The notes under the pieces: generated by a model
What the model was told of the DNA's origin: nothing
The model's input: the letters and a program-made list of their open reading frames with translations, nothing else
Database searches by the model: none
Position numbers and translations under genes: made by a program
From: an uncultured Prevotella sp.
Lineage (GTDB): Bacteria; Bacteroidota; Bacteroidia; Bacteroidales; Bacteroidaceae
Assembly: GCA_900318395.1 (NCBI GenBank)
Contig: ONKL01000002.1
Location: 1-64,000, forward strand
Direction: 5' to 3'
DNA: 64,000 nucleotides
Part shown: positions 46,041 through 55,288 of the stretch, in pieces
How the letters are laid out: every line of letters begins with the position of its first letter
Position numbering within the stretch: position 1 is the first letter of the stretch

Positions 46041-47203
46041 TTATTTAAATAAATATCATGAGCCAAATTGTATACATTTAACCATCTCAACATTATCTTA
46101 TGTAGTTGACGAGTTGCTGCAAATTCACGTGCTTTTTGTCCCATCTCCTGGCGCTCGAACTCATGAGTTATCATCCACTCCATCTTTACTGCAAGATCTT
46201 TAACATCGCCATTTCTGACCAACAGCCCAGTAATACCATCCTGAACAAGTTCGCGTGGTCCTACCGGACAATCCATCGACACACAAGGAATGCCACAAGA
46301 CATTGCCTCTACTAATACCAGAGAATAAGCTTCATGCTCAGAACAAAGCACCAACATCTCACTGCGTTTATACTCGTCATATATTGCTTTCGTAGGTTCG
46401 TGGATAATTATACGATTATCTAATTCCAAACGAGCAATTTGAGCGAGTAGTTTCTGTTTCTCATTACCTTCGCCAAAAATATCGACATGCCATTCTGGAT
46501 ATTTGTCAGCGATCATAGAAAACGCTAAAATCAAACGATCAACTCGTTTCTCATGATTAAACCTGCCGACAAAAATAATGCGTCCTTTATCCTTGGGGAT
46601 GTCGTCAACGACATCAGGATAAAGCGTAACAGGATTGGGGATAACCTCTACATTTGAGAAATGACGTCGCCAATTATTAGCATCAGCATTTGTCAGAACA
46701 ACTAGACGAGCGCACCGCCTAAGATGCTTAAGAGTATGCCAATAATATATCTTAGTCAACTTTTGCCTCAGCTTACCACCAGAAACTTCAACATTTCGCA
46801 TTACATAGTCGTATGCATTATGAAATTCAGCTATGACAGGAACTGTACCAGAAGCGTCCAACACGGCATCAATAAGTGTTTGCCAATCAGATGCCATCAC
46901 CACAACTTCAGCCCTAAACGAGGTAATAATTTGGCGAAGGGAATGCCTAAACTTAGACCTCAAACGTGAAAAATGATACAGCCTCATCAAAGGAGAATAC
47001 TTCGACAAAGTGAAGAAACGACAGTCTAAATCCTTATACTCTATCGAAGCATGCAAATCGTATGGTACGGAATGTTGCCCTTGTTCATAACTCACCAGCA
47101 TCACCTGATGACCCTTATTAGCAAGATAGTTGGCTTTATCGGTGATAACTCGTTCGGCACCACCAACTAAAGCAAATGACCTATGTATGATGAGAATACG
47201 CAT
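46037..47203 (-). CDS. GT4 glycosyltransferase
   Basis: This 388-residue GT-B enzyme starts RILIIHRSFALVGGAERVIT, and has IFVGRFNHEKRVDRLI and the donor site CSEHEAYSLVLVEAMSCGIPCVS (E-x7-E). Its N-terminal SYEQGQHSVPYDL and C-terminal PVGPRELVQDGITGLLV align with the GT4 proteins at 47982 and 49792, indicating a local paralogue family. It is 11 bases after the GT32 gene in the same operon. Confidence 0.88.
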   Translation of the reverse strand: MRILIIHRSFALVGGAERVITDKANYLANKGHQVMLVSYEQGQHSVPYDLHASIEYKDLDCRFFTLSKYSPLMRLYHFSRLRSKFRHSLRQIITSFRAEVVVMASDWQTLIDAVLDASGTVPVIAEFHNAYDYVMRNVEVSGGKLRQKLTKIYYWHTLKHLRRCARLVVLTNADANNWRRHFSNVEVIPNPVTLYPDVVDDIPKDKGRIIFVGRFNHEKRVDRLILAFSMIADKYPEWHVDIFGEGNEKQKLLAQIARLELDNRIIIHEPTKAIYDEYKRSEMLVLCSEHEAYSLVLVEAMSCGIPCVSMDCPVGPRELVQDGITGLLVRNGDVKDLAVKMEWMITHEFERQEMGQKAREFAATRQLHKIMLRWLNVYNLAHDIYLNK

Positions 47204-47214
47204 GAAATTATAAT

Positions 47215-47976
47215 CTACTTTTTAAATTTCCAAGGCATCAGCATGACCTCTGCCTTACGAACAAGCTTTTGCCCGAAGATTTTCACCAAGAAAGCTCTAC
47301 TTCGATAGTAAGCCTTTGCCTTCGGCGAGAACCAAGAATTCTGATAATGATGAATGGCATAAGTATAAGGCGTTATCTCTACCTCACGAGAGTCAAACAC
47401 CTTTGGCGAGAAAAAAGCATCATTAAATTCCAAGACTTCTTTCTGCATGTCCAATTGACGGATATTCAAGCTATCTTCTAAAGACAACACACGAACGGGT
47501 TTCACCTGCTCTATCTGGCGAATCATAATGTCTGGAACGGTCTGTATGTTTAGGCTCCCATCCTCATTAATAAAAAGACGGTCCTGATAGTAGTCAAGGC
47601 ATAGTTTTATCCAGTCGCATCCTTTCTCAGCACCCATAATGGCAGCCTCAGGTGTCTGAGCTTTCTCAGCTCCTAGGAAATAGGGAAGGTCAAGTAAATC
47701 ATCTAAATTCTTAAGCACCTCTACATCTGAATCCAAATAGATACCACCAAAATGATATAATGCATAGAAACGAATATAGTCAGCAGCAAAAGCGTACTTT
47801 TTCTTCTCAAATGCTTGTTTTACCCAAATTGACGAGTCCAAATCAAAACGATTCGTATCCCATAGGACTATCTCATAATCTGGAAGATGCTTCTCCCAGG
47901 TTTTCAAGCACTTGGCTATCTTTGGTGGATAGGGATCACCGCTCAGCCAACAAAAATGTATAATTTTGGGTATCAT
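47215..47976 (-). CDS. GT32-type glycosyltransferase (DXD motif)
   Basis: This 253-residue protein resembles the Och1/capsular GT32 family: IPKIIHFCWLSGDPYPP at the N-terminus, DYEIVLWDTNRF, AADYIRFYALYHFGGIYLD followed by SDVEVL (the D-x-D metal site), and HYQNSW near the end. Such enzymes often add mannose or galactose to capsular glycans. It sits five bases downstream of a GT4 gene. Confidence 0.88.
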   Translation of the reverse strand: MIPKIIHFCWLSGDPYPPKIAKCLKTWEKHLPDYEIVLWDTNRFDLDSSIWVKQAFEKKKYAFAADYIRFYALYHFGGIYLDSDVEVLKNLDDLLDLPYFLGAEKAQTPEAAIMGAEKGCDWIKLCLDYYQDRLFINEDGSLNIQTVPDIMIRQIEQVKPVRVLSLEDSLNIRQLDMQKEVLEFNDAFFSPKVFDSREVEITPYTYAIHHYQNSWFSPKAKAYYRSRAFLVKIFGQKLVRKAEVMLMPWKFKK

Positions 47977-47981
47977 AATAC

Positions 47982-49109
47982 TTATTTTATAATCGTTAAT
48001 TGTTCAAAGAGTTCTTTCCACTGAGGCATAATCAACTTTGCCTCATATCTTCGAGAAGAAACAATGCCTGCTTTGCCCATTTTTATTCGTAAATCTAGGT
48101 TATCCATTAACAGACATACTTTTTCTGCAAAGAACTGTATGTCATAATTTTTTACCAAAAAACCATCTTTGCCATCTGTTATGATATCAGATGGTCCATA
48201 AGGACAATCAAAGGCTACAACGGGAATACCACAGCTCATGGCTTCGGGCAACACAAGGCCGAATGGCTCATAAACTGAAGTCATGACTAAGAGCGAACTC
48301 TCTTTATACTTATTCATAATATCCGAAGTAGGTTCATGGACATAGATATTGGCATTCATTTGATCAATAACTGGCAGCAAGACCTCTTGCTCTTCACCAA
48401 AGCCACCATATATCTGTAGCTGCCAACTTGGTTTCCGCTGATGAACTATATTCCAAATTTCCAAAAGACTTTTAATGTTCTTTTGTTTTGAGAAACGGCC
48501 AACAAAAATAACAGATTCTGCCTCACAATCAGAATATTCACCAGTTTCATTTAAATGAACAATATTAGGAATCACACATACATTATGGTTGATTTTACGC
48601 CATTCTGCAGCATCTCCCTCTGTTAATGCAACTACAAGCTGGGCATTCTTGATGCTCAAAATTGAATGTTCAGCTTTTACTTTTGTCCAGAAATCTGACT
48701 CTATCACAATTTGTCCTTTACAGGAAGAATGAGATTCAAATACAAGTGGAACTAAGCCTTTTGCTCTTACAATAGCATTAGTAAATTTGGGCCGAACAGA
48801 CACAACAACATCAGGATGAGCATCTCGGATATAATGCTTAAGCCTCTTGTTAAAGAGTCTATTTAAATACACTTTTTTATACAACCTATACAAACCATGA
48901 AACGAATACTGCTGATGGAACTGTATGCCTAAATCCTTATAAGTAACTTTCGAGCTCAAAGGATATGGTATAGGATGACTACCTTGATCAGCGGTCACAA
49001 TATGCATTTCATAACCGTAATTCTCAGCCAAATAGTTGACTTTCTCTACGACAATACGTTCTAAACCACCCCAGATTGCGATGGTATCAATTACATATAA
49101 AATTTTCAT
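47982..49109 (-). CDS. GT4 glycosyltransferase
   Basis: This 375-residue GT-B enzyme has KILYVIDTIAIWGGLERIVV, TADQGSHPIPYPL, IFVGRFSKQKNIKSLL and TSVYEPFGLVLPEAMSCGIP. It is a paralogue of the proteins at 49792 and 46037. Its ATG overlaps the stop of the decayed GT2 gene (ATGA), copying the arrangement of the GT2-GT4 pair at 50946/49792. Confidence 0.88.
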   Translation of the reverse strand: MKILYVIDTIAIWGGLERIVVEKVNYLAENYGYEMHIVTADQGSHPIPYPLSSKVTYKDLGIQFHQQYSFHGLYRLYKKVYLNRLFNKRLKHYIRDAHPDVVVSVRPKFTNAIVRAKGLVPLVFESHSSCKGQIVIESDFWTKVKAEHSILSIKNAQLVVALTEGDAAEWRKINHNVCVIPNIVHLNETGEYSDCEAESVIFVGRFSKQKNIKSLLEIWNIVHQRKPSWQLQIYGGFGEEQEVLLPVIDQMNANIYVHEPTSDIMNKYKESSLLVMTSVYEPFGLVLPEAMSCGIPVVAFDCPYGPSDIITDGKDGFLVKNYDIQFFAEKVCLLMDNLDLRIKMGKAGIVSSRRYEAKLIMPQWKELFEQLTIIK

Positions 49110-49663
49110 AGAATCGACTTTTCCAAATGTACTTCACGATCTTCATAATACACTTTTTTGAAAAAGACACGCGAGATTCCTTTTCCCTGAATCTTCACAT
49201 GCTGAATAAAGCTTTGCGAGAGATATTGAGAGCCTATAGTACCACATCCCGTAACAGGATGTGCTTGACGATTATGCAGAAACGCAATTTTACCATAAGG
49301 ATTTATGCAAAAATAACATTTTCCTTTTGTATGCTCTAAGCCACACTGCCAAGCAAAGCCCAAGCTTTGCCTCATTTCATTATAATATGGTAATCCCATG
49401 CGGATATATATATTTGGTTCTATCTTTAGAAATATTATTAACACCAAGATTCCTATCGGATGATGAGTAACCAAATCACTCAACGACCAAAAACATGCAG
49501 ATAATCTCTTTTCCTCATTATTGGCTATTGCCACTAGAGAAATCAAAGAATCTGCACTTTGCTTTCGTGCAAGATTAGTTTTGATTTCACCATACATTTC
49601 ATCTGCTATCTCACAATATGATTTACCATTGATTGACATATATTTATCGTACCATTCTGACAT
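49106..49663 (-). pseudogene. Decayed duplicate of the GT2 gene at 50946
   Basis: The 185-residue frame is about 90% identical in DNA to the gene at 50946-51803 over much of its length. About 100 codons from the centre are gone: CINPYGK replaces the stretch from CIDADTFYPP to SLKPYGK, including the metal-binding D-x-D. Elsewhere, two compensating frameshifts change the segment after HHP (ILVLIIFLKIEP against a normal IIGVNNNSKDRT), and ANNEEKR replaces AYNEEKR. The frame has stayed open but should not give an active enzyme. The deletion in the alignment matches about 51142-51438. Confidence 0.85.
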
Positions 49664-49765
49664 TTGATCACTTTTAATATTCTGTGGGCGAAGTTAAACA
49701 TTTTCTTCGAATTATACAAATATTATCTCAGTTATTTAATTACCAATGAACTTAACTATTAATAG
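49664..49765 (-). pseudogene. Relic of the 3' end of the GT2 gene at 51864
   Basis: This 100-base stretch matches about 51804-51908, i.e. the spacer plus the last codons of the neighbouring GT2 gene (shared 'ccaatgaacttaact' and 'gggcgaagttaa'). It shows that the duplicated block was copied together with the end of the upstream gene. Homology stops near 49765. Confidence 0.8.
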
Positions 49766-49791
49766 CTATGCTCTAAAAACATACAATAACG

Positions 49792-50949
49792 TCATTTGAG
49801 GGGCGAGGTTATAAGTTCATTAAATAAGTTTATCCATTGGGGCATAATCGACTCTGCAGAATATTTCTGTGAAGACTGAATGGCTGCCTCACCCATTGTC
49901 ATTCGTAAATGAGGAGACTCTATCAACTGACAAAGTCTTTTTGCAAAAGCACAAATACTACGGTCCATTATCAAAAAGCCATCAATACCATCATTAATTA
50001 TCTGTGCAGGTCCAAAAGGGCAATCAAAAGCGATAACAGGTAAACCGCAACTCATCGCTTCGGGCATGACTAGTCCAAAAGGTTCGTATCTAGAAGTAAG
50101 CACAAATATAGAACTCTCTAAATAGCGTGAGAATATATCAGAATCTGGTTTATGGACATGAATATTGATTTTCTCTCTTTGTTCTTCGCTATAAGGAATT
50201 TCATTAATATCACCATCTCCATACAAGTCAAGATGCCAGTCTGGATGATTCAAGTGAACAATATCCCATATCTTAAATAATTCGGGAATACCTTTTTGCC
50301 CCGTATATCGTCCTACGAAAATAACATGTTTAGATTCTAAATTACTATAACGCCCTGTGTCATTCAGATGAACCATATTCAAAATTACTCTTGATTTCAG
50401 ATATCGGCGCCAGTCAGTAGCATCACTTTCATTTAAAGCTACAAGAATATCAAATTTTCGAGTTATATAATTTAGATATGCCATGTCATAATTACTACGG
50501 AGACGCCTAGAAATTGTCCAATGGATAAATGGATCATTATTATGAATATAGCATTTGTCTATATGAGATTCTAAAATCTTTTTAAAACTAACAGGGCAGG
50601 CATCAATCATAGACAGGATATAAGCATGATAAGTTGTTGCTATTACAATATCAGGTCGAATTGTGGCCATCAGTTGAGAAAATCTAAAGTGCAAAAGCTT
50701 TCTGTACTTCAGCCATTTAAAAAAAAATTTGATTATATTATAATTATATAAAGAATAGAATCTCACATCCAGATCAAAGTGTTTAACAGTTTTTTTCAAC
50801 GGATATGTAAAGGGATGAGAACCTTGTTCATGAGTTACGACATAAATTTCCATGTCTTTCTGACTCGATAGATAATTCATCTTGTCAACCAAAATACGTT
50901 CAGTACCGGCAAGATGAGTAAACCGAGGATAAACATAAACAATTTTCAT
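49792..50949 (-). CDS. GT4 glycosyltransferase
   Basis: This 385-residue GT-B enzyme has KIVYVYPRFTHLAGTERILV, THEQGSHPFTYPL, IFVGRYTGQKGIPELF and TSRYEPFGLVMPEAMSCGLP. It is a paralogue of 47982, much more diverged from it than the adjacent GT2 copies are from each other. Its ATG overlaps the stop of the intact GT2 gene by 4 bases. Confidence 0.88.
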   Translation of the reverse strand: MKIVYVYPRFTHLAGTERILVDKMNYLSSQKDMEIYVVTHEQGSHPFTYPLKKTVKHFDLDVRFYSLYNYNIIKFFFKWLKYRKLLHFRFSQLMATIRPDIVIATTYHAYILSMIDACPVSFKKILESHIDKCYIHNNDPFIHWTISRRLRSNYDMAYLNYITRKFDILVALNESDATDWRRYLKSRVILNMVHLNDTGRYSNLESKHVIFVGRYTGQKGIPELFKIWDIVHLNHPDWHLDLYGDGDINEIPYSEEQREKINIHVHKPDSDIFSRYLESSIFVLTSRYEPFGLVMPEAMSCGLPVIAFDCPFGPAQIINDGIDGFLIMDRSICAFAKRLCQLIESPHLRMTMGEAAIQSSQKYSAESIMPQWINLFNELITSPLK

Positions 50950-51803
50950 AATTTCGACTTTACAAGATTATCTACACTATCCTCATAATGATCTTTCTTG
51001 AAAAAGATACGGGAGATTCCTTTACCCTGAATCTTCACATGCTGAATAAAGCTTTGCCAGAGAGATTGAGAACCTATAGTACCATAACCCGTAACAGGAC
51101 GTGCTTGACGATTATACAGAAACGCAATTTTGCCATAAGGTTTTAATGACAAGGCTAGAGAACCATCCTCGCCACGTCGAATATCAGTACGAATACTTAC
51201 TTTTCGAGCAAAATCGATCTTAAAGGCAAACACCATTCCACGAACACAAAGTTCAGGACGTTTAAAATGCTGTATATACAAAAATGCATCTCGAACTAAC
51301 TCGAATAAAAATAAGCTAAATGAAAAATGCTTATCATCAGGGAAAAAACTCCAAAATGAGCTGACACATGACACATTTGGTTTCGAAAGTTCATTCATCA
51401 TCAGATCAATGTACTTCGGAGGATAGAATGTGTCTGCATCTATGCAAAAATAATATTTTCCTTTTGCATGTTCTAAGCCACACTGCCGAGCAAAGCCCGG
51501 ACTTTGTCTCATTTCATTATAATACGGTAATCCTATACGGATATATATATCTTCGGTTCTATCTTTAGAATTATTATTAACCCCAATGATTTCCATCGGA
51601 TAATGAGCAGCCAAATCACTCAACGACCAAAGACATGCAGATAATCTCTTTTCCTCATTATAAGCTATTACCACTATAGAAATCAAAGGATCTGTACTTT
51701 GCTTTCGTGCAAGATTAGCTTTGATTTCATCGTACACTTCATCTGGTATCTCACGATATGATTTACCATAGATTGACATGTATTTATCGTACCATTCTGA
51801 CAT
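50946..51803 (-). CDS. GT2 glycosyltransferase (intact member of a duplicated pair)
   Basis: This 285-residue GT-A enzyme begins MSEWYDKYMSIYGKS and has ISIVVIAYNEEKRLSACL, IIGVNNNSKDRTE and the metal-binding YFCIDADTFYPP, followed by GEDGSLALSLKPYGKIAF. The ATG at 51803 is conserved in the decayed copy, whereas the longer start (51842 or 51860) is not in frame there. It is coupled to the following GT4 gene by a 4-base overlap. Confidence 0.85.
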   Translation of the reverse strand: MSEWYDKYMSIYGKSYREIPDEVYDEIKANLARKQSTDPLISIVVIAYNEEKRLSACLWSLSDLAAHYPMEIIGVNNNSKDRTEDIYIRIGLPYYNEMRQSPGFARQCGLEHAKGKYYFCIDADTFYPPKYIDLMMNELSKPNVSCVSSFWSFFPDDKHFSFSLFLFELVRDAFLYIQHFKRPELCVRGMVFAFKIDFARKVSIRTDIRRGEDGSLALSLKPYGKIAFLYNRQARPVTGYGTIGSQSLWQSFIQHVKIQGKGISRIFFKKDHYEDSVDNLVKSKL

Positions 51804-51863
51804 TTGATCTCTTTTTACTATTCTGTGGGCGAAGTTAAGCATTTTCTTGGAATTATACAAATT

Positions 51864-52889
51864 TTATCTCAGTTTTTTTAATTTACCAATGAACTTAACT
51901 ATAAATAGGCACAAAATAGCAGGCAATCTCCCTATTGCATATAAGATAAAGTTCTTCAATCGCATTTGCCTAAAAGATATAATCTGTGTTATCGTTGCTG
52001 GATAGGACAAGATCGCCTTAATCTCTTGATTGGACATCTTTGGTATAATTCTTTTCCTCTTCTCCAAGACATGAAATACCAGATAGAAATCCATCATGGC
52101 TATCACATAACATCGTTGAGGATAATACACTTTATTATATATAAAGGATGATGGCTTTTTCAAATAGTCTATGGTTTTCACGTTCTGAAGGATTTCATCT
52201 TTAGGAATAACGCGTCTTTCCTGATAATGTGAAAGGGAATCTTCATGGCACAAGTATGAATACGTAATATCGGGGAGAAGCACAGCACTTGATATATAGG
52301 TGACCAAATCAAACGTAAAGACCAAATCCTCCCAATAATTCGTCTTGATAAAATGAAGATTATTACTACGCAAAAGAGAAGTCTTTACCAAATAATTGCA
52401 AGCAGAAGCTTGGATCCCAGAAAGCTTCCTATATGCATAAATAGCCAGTTTGTCTTCACCTATCAACTGTAAAGCAGGATATTGATATAGAATTCTCTTT
52501 CCTGATATTTCAATCTTCTCATAAGATCCGATAGCAATCTCTGCATCATATTGACGAATATTCTGCATCAATAAGGATATCGCATTTTCTGCCATCACAT
52601 CGTCCGAATCCATGAAATACAAATAATCTCCTTGTGCTTCCCGAATAATATCATTACGAGATTCTGAAGCGCCGAGGTTGCCTATATGAGATATAATATG
52701 AATGTCACTCCCTCTTGGATGGGAATATTGTAATTTTCTAATAATATCCATCGAGCCATCCATACCACAGTCATCTATAACCAAGAATTCTATAGATGGA
52801 TAAGATTGAGAAAGAACAGACCACATAGCCCGCTGAATATAATCAACAGACTGATAAACAGGAATACCTATGGTAACATCATATCTCAT
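51864..52889 (-). CDS. GT2 glycosyltransferase
   Basis: This 341-residue GT-A enzyme has YDVTIGIPVYQSVDYIQRAM, FLVIDDCGMDGS and LYFMDSDD, with HIGNLGASESRN as the nucleotide-side segment and a basic, hydrophobic C-terminus (about 290-335). Its ATG overlaps the stop of the preceding GT4 gene by one base (TAATG-like). Donor and acceptor unknown. Confidence 0.87.
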   Translation of the reverse strand: MRYDVTIGIPVYQSVDYIQRAMWSVLSQSYPSIEFLVIDDCGMDGSMDIIRKLQYSHPRGSDIHIISHIGNLGASESRNDIIREAQGDYLYFMDSDDVMAENAISLLMQNIRQYDAEIAIGSYEKIEISGKRILYQYPALQLIGEDKLAIYAYRKLSGIQASACNYLVKTSLLRSNNLHFIKTNYWEDLVFTFDLVTYISSAVLLPDITYSYLCHEDSLSHYQERRVIPKDEILQNVKTIDYLKKPSSFIYNKVYYPQRCYVIAMMDFYLVFHVLEKRKRIIPKMSNQEIKAILSYPATITQIISFRQMRLKNFILYAIGRLPAILCLFIVKFIGKLKKLR

Positions 52890-54046
52890 TAATTTGACAT
52901 CATGTCATCAAACATTGTTCTCCACTTATCTGCTACATCTTCAATAGCATAACGCCAAGAGGTAGTTTGAGCTGCCCCTCCAATTCTTTTTCGCAAATAA
53001 TAGTCTTGCGTTAAACGCAATATCTGTTGAGCATATTCATCAACATCAAAAGCTTTAACAAGAATACCATCATACTCATTCGTAATAATATTTCTAGGGC
53101 CATTTTCACAATCAAAAGAAATGACTGGAAGACCACAAGCCATTGCTTCTATGATCACAAGACCAAAGCCCTCAAAGCGTGAAGGTAATACAAACAAAGA
53201 ACTATTTAAATATTCTTCTTTCACATTCGAAAGGCTCCCATACAAATGGCAACGATGTTTATCTATCCCCATCTCATCAATTAAATGCTGATAAGGTTGT
53301 TGATCACCCATGCCATAAATATCTAAGCACCAATCATTACATCTCTTTTCAACTTTTGCCCATGCCTGCAACAACAGATCGTTTCCTTTTTCGTATGCAT
53401 AACGACCTATATTAATGATCCTCTTTGTAGAAAGGTTACTATTGGAATCTATTCTAAACGGTAACGGATCTGGTATTTTTATCACGTTGGAAAGCTCTGG
53501 CCAATCATTCTTTGCAGAATCAGTCAGGACAACCATACGATCTAGAGCTTTTAAATGACGAAGAAGATCTCTCATCCAAAAAAAGGCAAAAACTCGTTTG
53601 AAGATATTTGAATCATTTTTTGTAAAGTTTCGATAATTTGAGCGGTTTACATGCAATTCCCCAATTTTTTTACTACCATCCTGAATAGAATTAATAAAAT
53701 TGATTTCTCTCCTTAATACACTAATAGTAAAGTCAGGATGAATACGCATCAATTCTTTTGTCAACAACTTCCGATATCTCCGCTGCTTCTGAAAATACAG
53801 GTAGACCTTCTTTATAAATGAAACTTTCCATAATTCTTCAAAGTCCAAATGAAGATTGACGACATGAACTTTAGGCGAGATCAAGAAGAAGCAATCCTTT
53901 CCATATCCTTCCGTCACAACGATTGTAACATCATATCCATAAACTTCAGCAAAATAGCTTGATTTGACAGAAACGACTCGTTCTACACCACCTGCCGAGT
54001 ATATGGCAGGAGCACAATATACAATCTTATATTGGTGGCAATTCAT
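52889..54046 (-). CDS. GT4 glycosyltransferase, first gene of the minus-strand run
   Basis: This 385-residue GT-B enzyme has KIVYCAPAIYSAGGVERVVS, INIGRYAYEKGNDLLLQAW and SRFEGFGLVIIEAMACGLP. It lies at the head of a ten-gene minus-strand run to 44038. A good promoter sits at 54072-54103, divergent from the operon starting at 54173. Confidence 0.88.
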   Translation of the reverse strand: MNCHQYKIVYCAPAIYSAGGVERVVSVKSSYFAEVYGYDVTIVVTEGYGKDCFFLISPKVHVVNLHLDFEELWKVSFIKKVYLYFQKQRRYRKLLTKELMRIHPDFTISVLRREINFINSIQDGSKKIGELHVNRSNYRNFTKNDSNIFKRVFAFFWMRDLLRHLKALDRMVVLTDSAKNDWPELSNVIKIPDPLPFRIDSNSNLSTKRIINIGRYAYEKGNDLLLQAWAKVEKRCNDWCLDIYGMGDQQPYQHLIDEMGIDKHRCHLYGSLSNVKEEYLNSSLFVLPSRFEGFGLVIIEAMACGLPVISFDCENGPRNIITNEYDGILVKAFDVDEYAQQILRLTQDYYLRKRIGGAAQTTSWRYAIEDVADKWRTMFDDMMSN

Positions 54047-54071
54047 TTATCTTGGCTCTTTGTTTTGATTG

Positions 54072-54103
54072 CAAATATACTATTTTTATTCGAAAAGAAC
54101 AAA
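54072..54103 (-). promoter_or_regulatory. Promoter of the minus-strand glycosyltransferase run
   Basis: On the minus strand, -7 TATATTTG at 54072-54079 and -33 TTTG at 54100-54103, 20 bases apart. Confidence 0.75.
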
Positions 54104-54141
54104 AAATAATGTAAAAATTTGGATGATTATAAAAAAATAGT

Positions 54142-54149
54142 TACCTTAG
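54142..54149 (+). promoter_or_regulatory. Variant -7 element of the plus-strand GT4 operon
   Basis: TACCTTAG, one base off consensus, lies 23 bases before the ATG at 54173 and is divergent from the promoter at 54072. Confidence 0.4.
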
Positions 54150-54172
54150 CACACAATTTAAGATAATTGCTA

Positions 54173-55288
54173 ATGAAGAAAACATTGTTCCTGATTTTCC
54201 ATGGATTTGATCCAAACAATGGAATCAGTCAGAAGATATCCTATCAAACGGATGCCATTAGGGCATGCGGAATGGAAGTACATCTGTGCTATATGAAAGA
54301 GGATCTTTCTAAGCAAAGGCTTGTTGATGGGACAATGATTGCTGATTATGGAACCGGTACTCTTAGCAAAATCAAAAAGAGAACAGAGTTCTCATCAATT
54401 AGCAAATATGCTGTAAGGAATCATATCGATTTGGTATATATTCGTTCTAATCACAATGCTAATCCTTTTACAATTTGGATGGTTAAACGAATGAAAAGAG
54501 CTGGAATGAAAGTAGTTATGGAAATTCCGACTTACCCATACGATTCTGAATACCATGCACAAGGCATGGATAGACAAATCTTTCAAGATAAATTATTCAG
54601 GAAGTGTTTAGCAAAACAATTAGATGCTATAGTAACTTTCTCTGACGCTGACCAGATCTTTGGACAAAAAACAATTCGAATCTCAAATGGTATAGATTTC
54701 AACAGTATAAAGATAAAGACAACTCACAATAGCATCTCAAATGAACTTAACTTAATAGGAGTTGCAGAAATCCATCCTTGGCACGGTTTCGATAGAGTTA
54801 TCAAAGGGTTAGCAGCATATTACTCAAAACCACAAGCTATTAATGTTATGTTTCATATTGTAGGTTATTTCTTTTTTGATGAAGACGAAAGACAATTCCG
54901 AAAGATGATTTCGGATTATCATCTCGAGCGATACGTTATTCTTTATGGAAAAAGACATGGTACAGAATTGGATGAACTATTTGACAAGTGCAACTTTGGG
55001 ATAGGAAGTTTAGGACGGCATCGTGTTGGTATTCAAAAAATCAAAACACTCAAAAACAGAGAATATGCTGCCAGAGGCATTCCATTTGTCTATTCTGAGA
55101 CTGATAGTGATTTCGACAAAATGCCGTATGTTCTAAAAGTACCAGCGGATGAATCAGCCATCAACATTAATGATATCATTGATTTCTATCGAAAACAAAG
55201 TATGTCTCCTTTAGAAATAAGAGAGTCTATTAAGAATCTATCTTGGGAGAATCAAATGAGAATCGTATTAAAAGAGGTATTTGGATGA
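54173..55288 (+). CDS. Divergent GT-B (GT4-like) glycosyltransferase
   Basis: This 371-residue protein has a GT-B-like N-terminus (TLFLIFHGFDPNNGISQKIS), EIPTYPYDSEYHAQGMD, LIGVAEIHPWHGFDRVIKGL where GT4 enzymes have their second-domain entry, and a late segment KTLKNREYAARGIPFVYSE in place of the usual E-P-F-G-x3-E. It is therefore an atypical GT4 whose donor-binding motif has drifted. It is translationally coupled to the next GT4 gene. Confidence 0.78.
   Translation: MKKTLFLIFHGFDPNNGISQKISYQTDAIRACGMEVHLCYMKEDLSKQRLVDGTMIADYGTGTLSKIKKRTEFSSISKYAVRNHIDLVYIRSNHNANPFTIWMVKRMKRAGMKVVMEIPTYPYDSEYHAQGMDRQIFQDKLFRKCLAKQLDAIVTFSDADQIFGQKTIRISNGIDFNSIKIKTTHNSISNELNLIGVAEIHPWHGFDRVIKGLAAYYSKPQAINVMFHIVGYFFFDEDERQFRKMISDYHLERYVILYGKRHGTELDELFDKCNFGIGSLGRHRVGIQKIKTLKNREYAARGIPFVYSETDSDFDKMPYVLKVPADESAININDIIDFYRKQSMSPLEIRESIKNLSWENQMRIVLKEVFG

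Noticed and set aside
49106..49663. Functional short GT2 enzyme
   Set aside because: The metal-binding D-x-D and about 100 central codons are missing relative to the intact copy at 50946.
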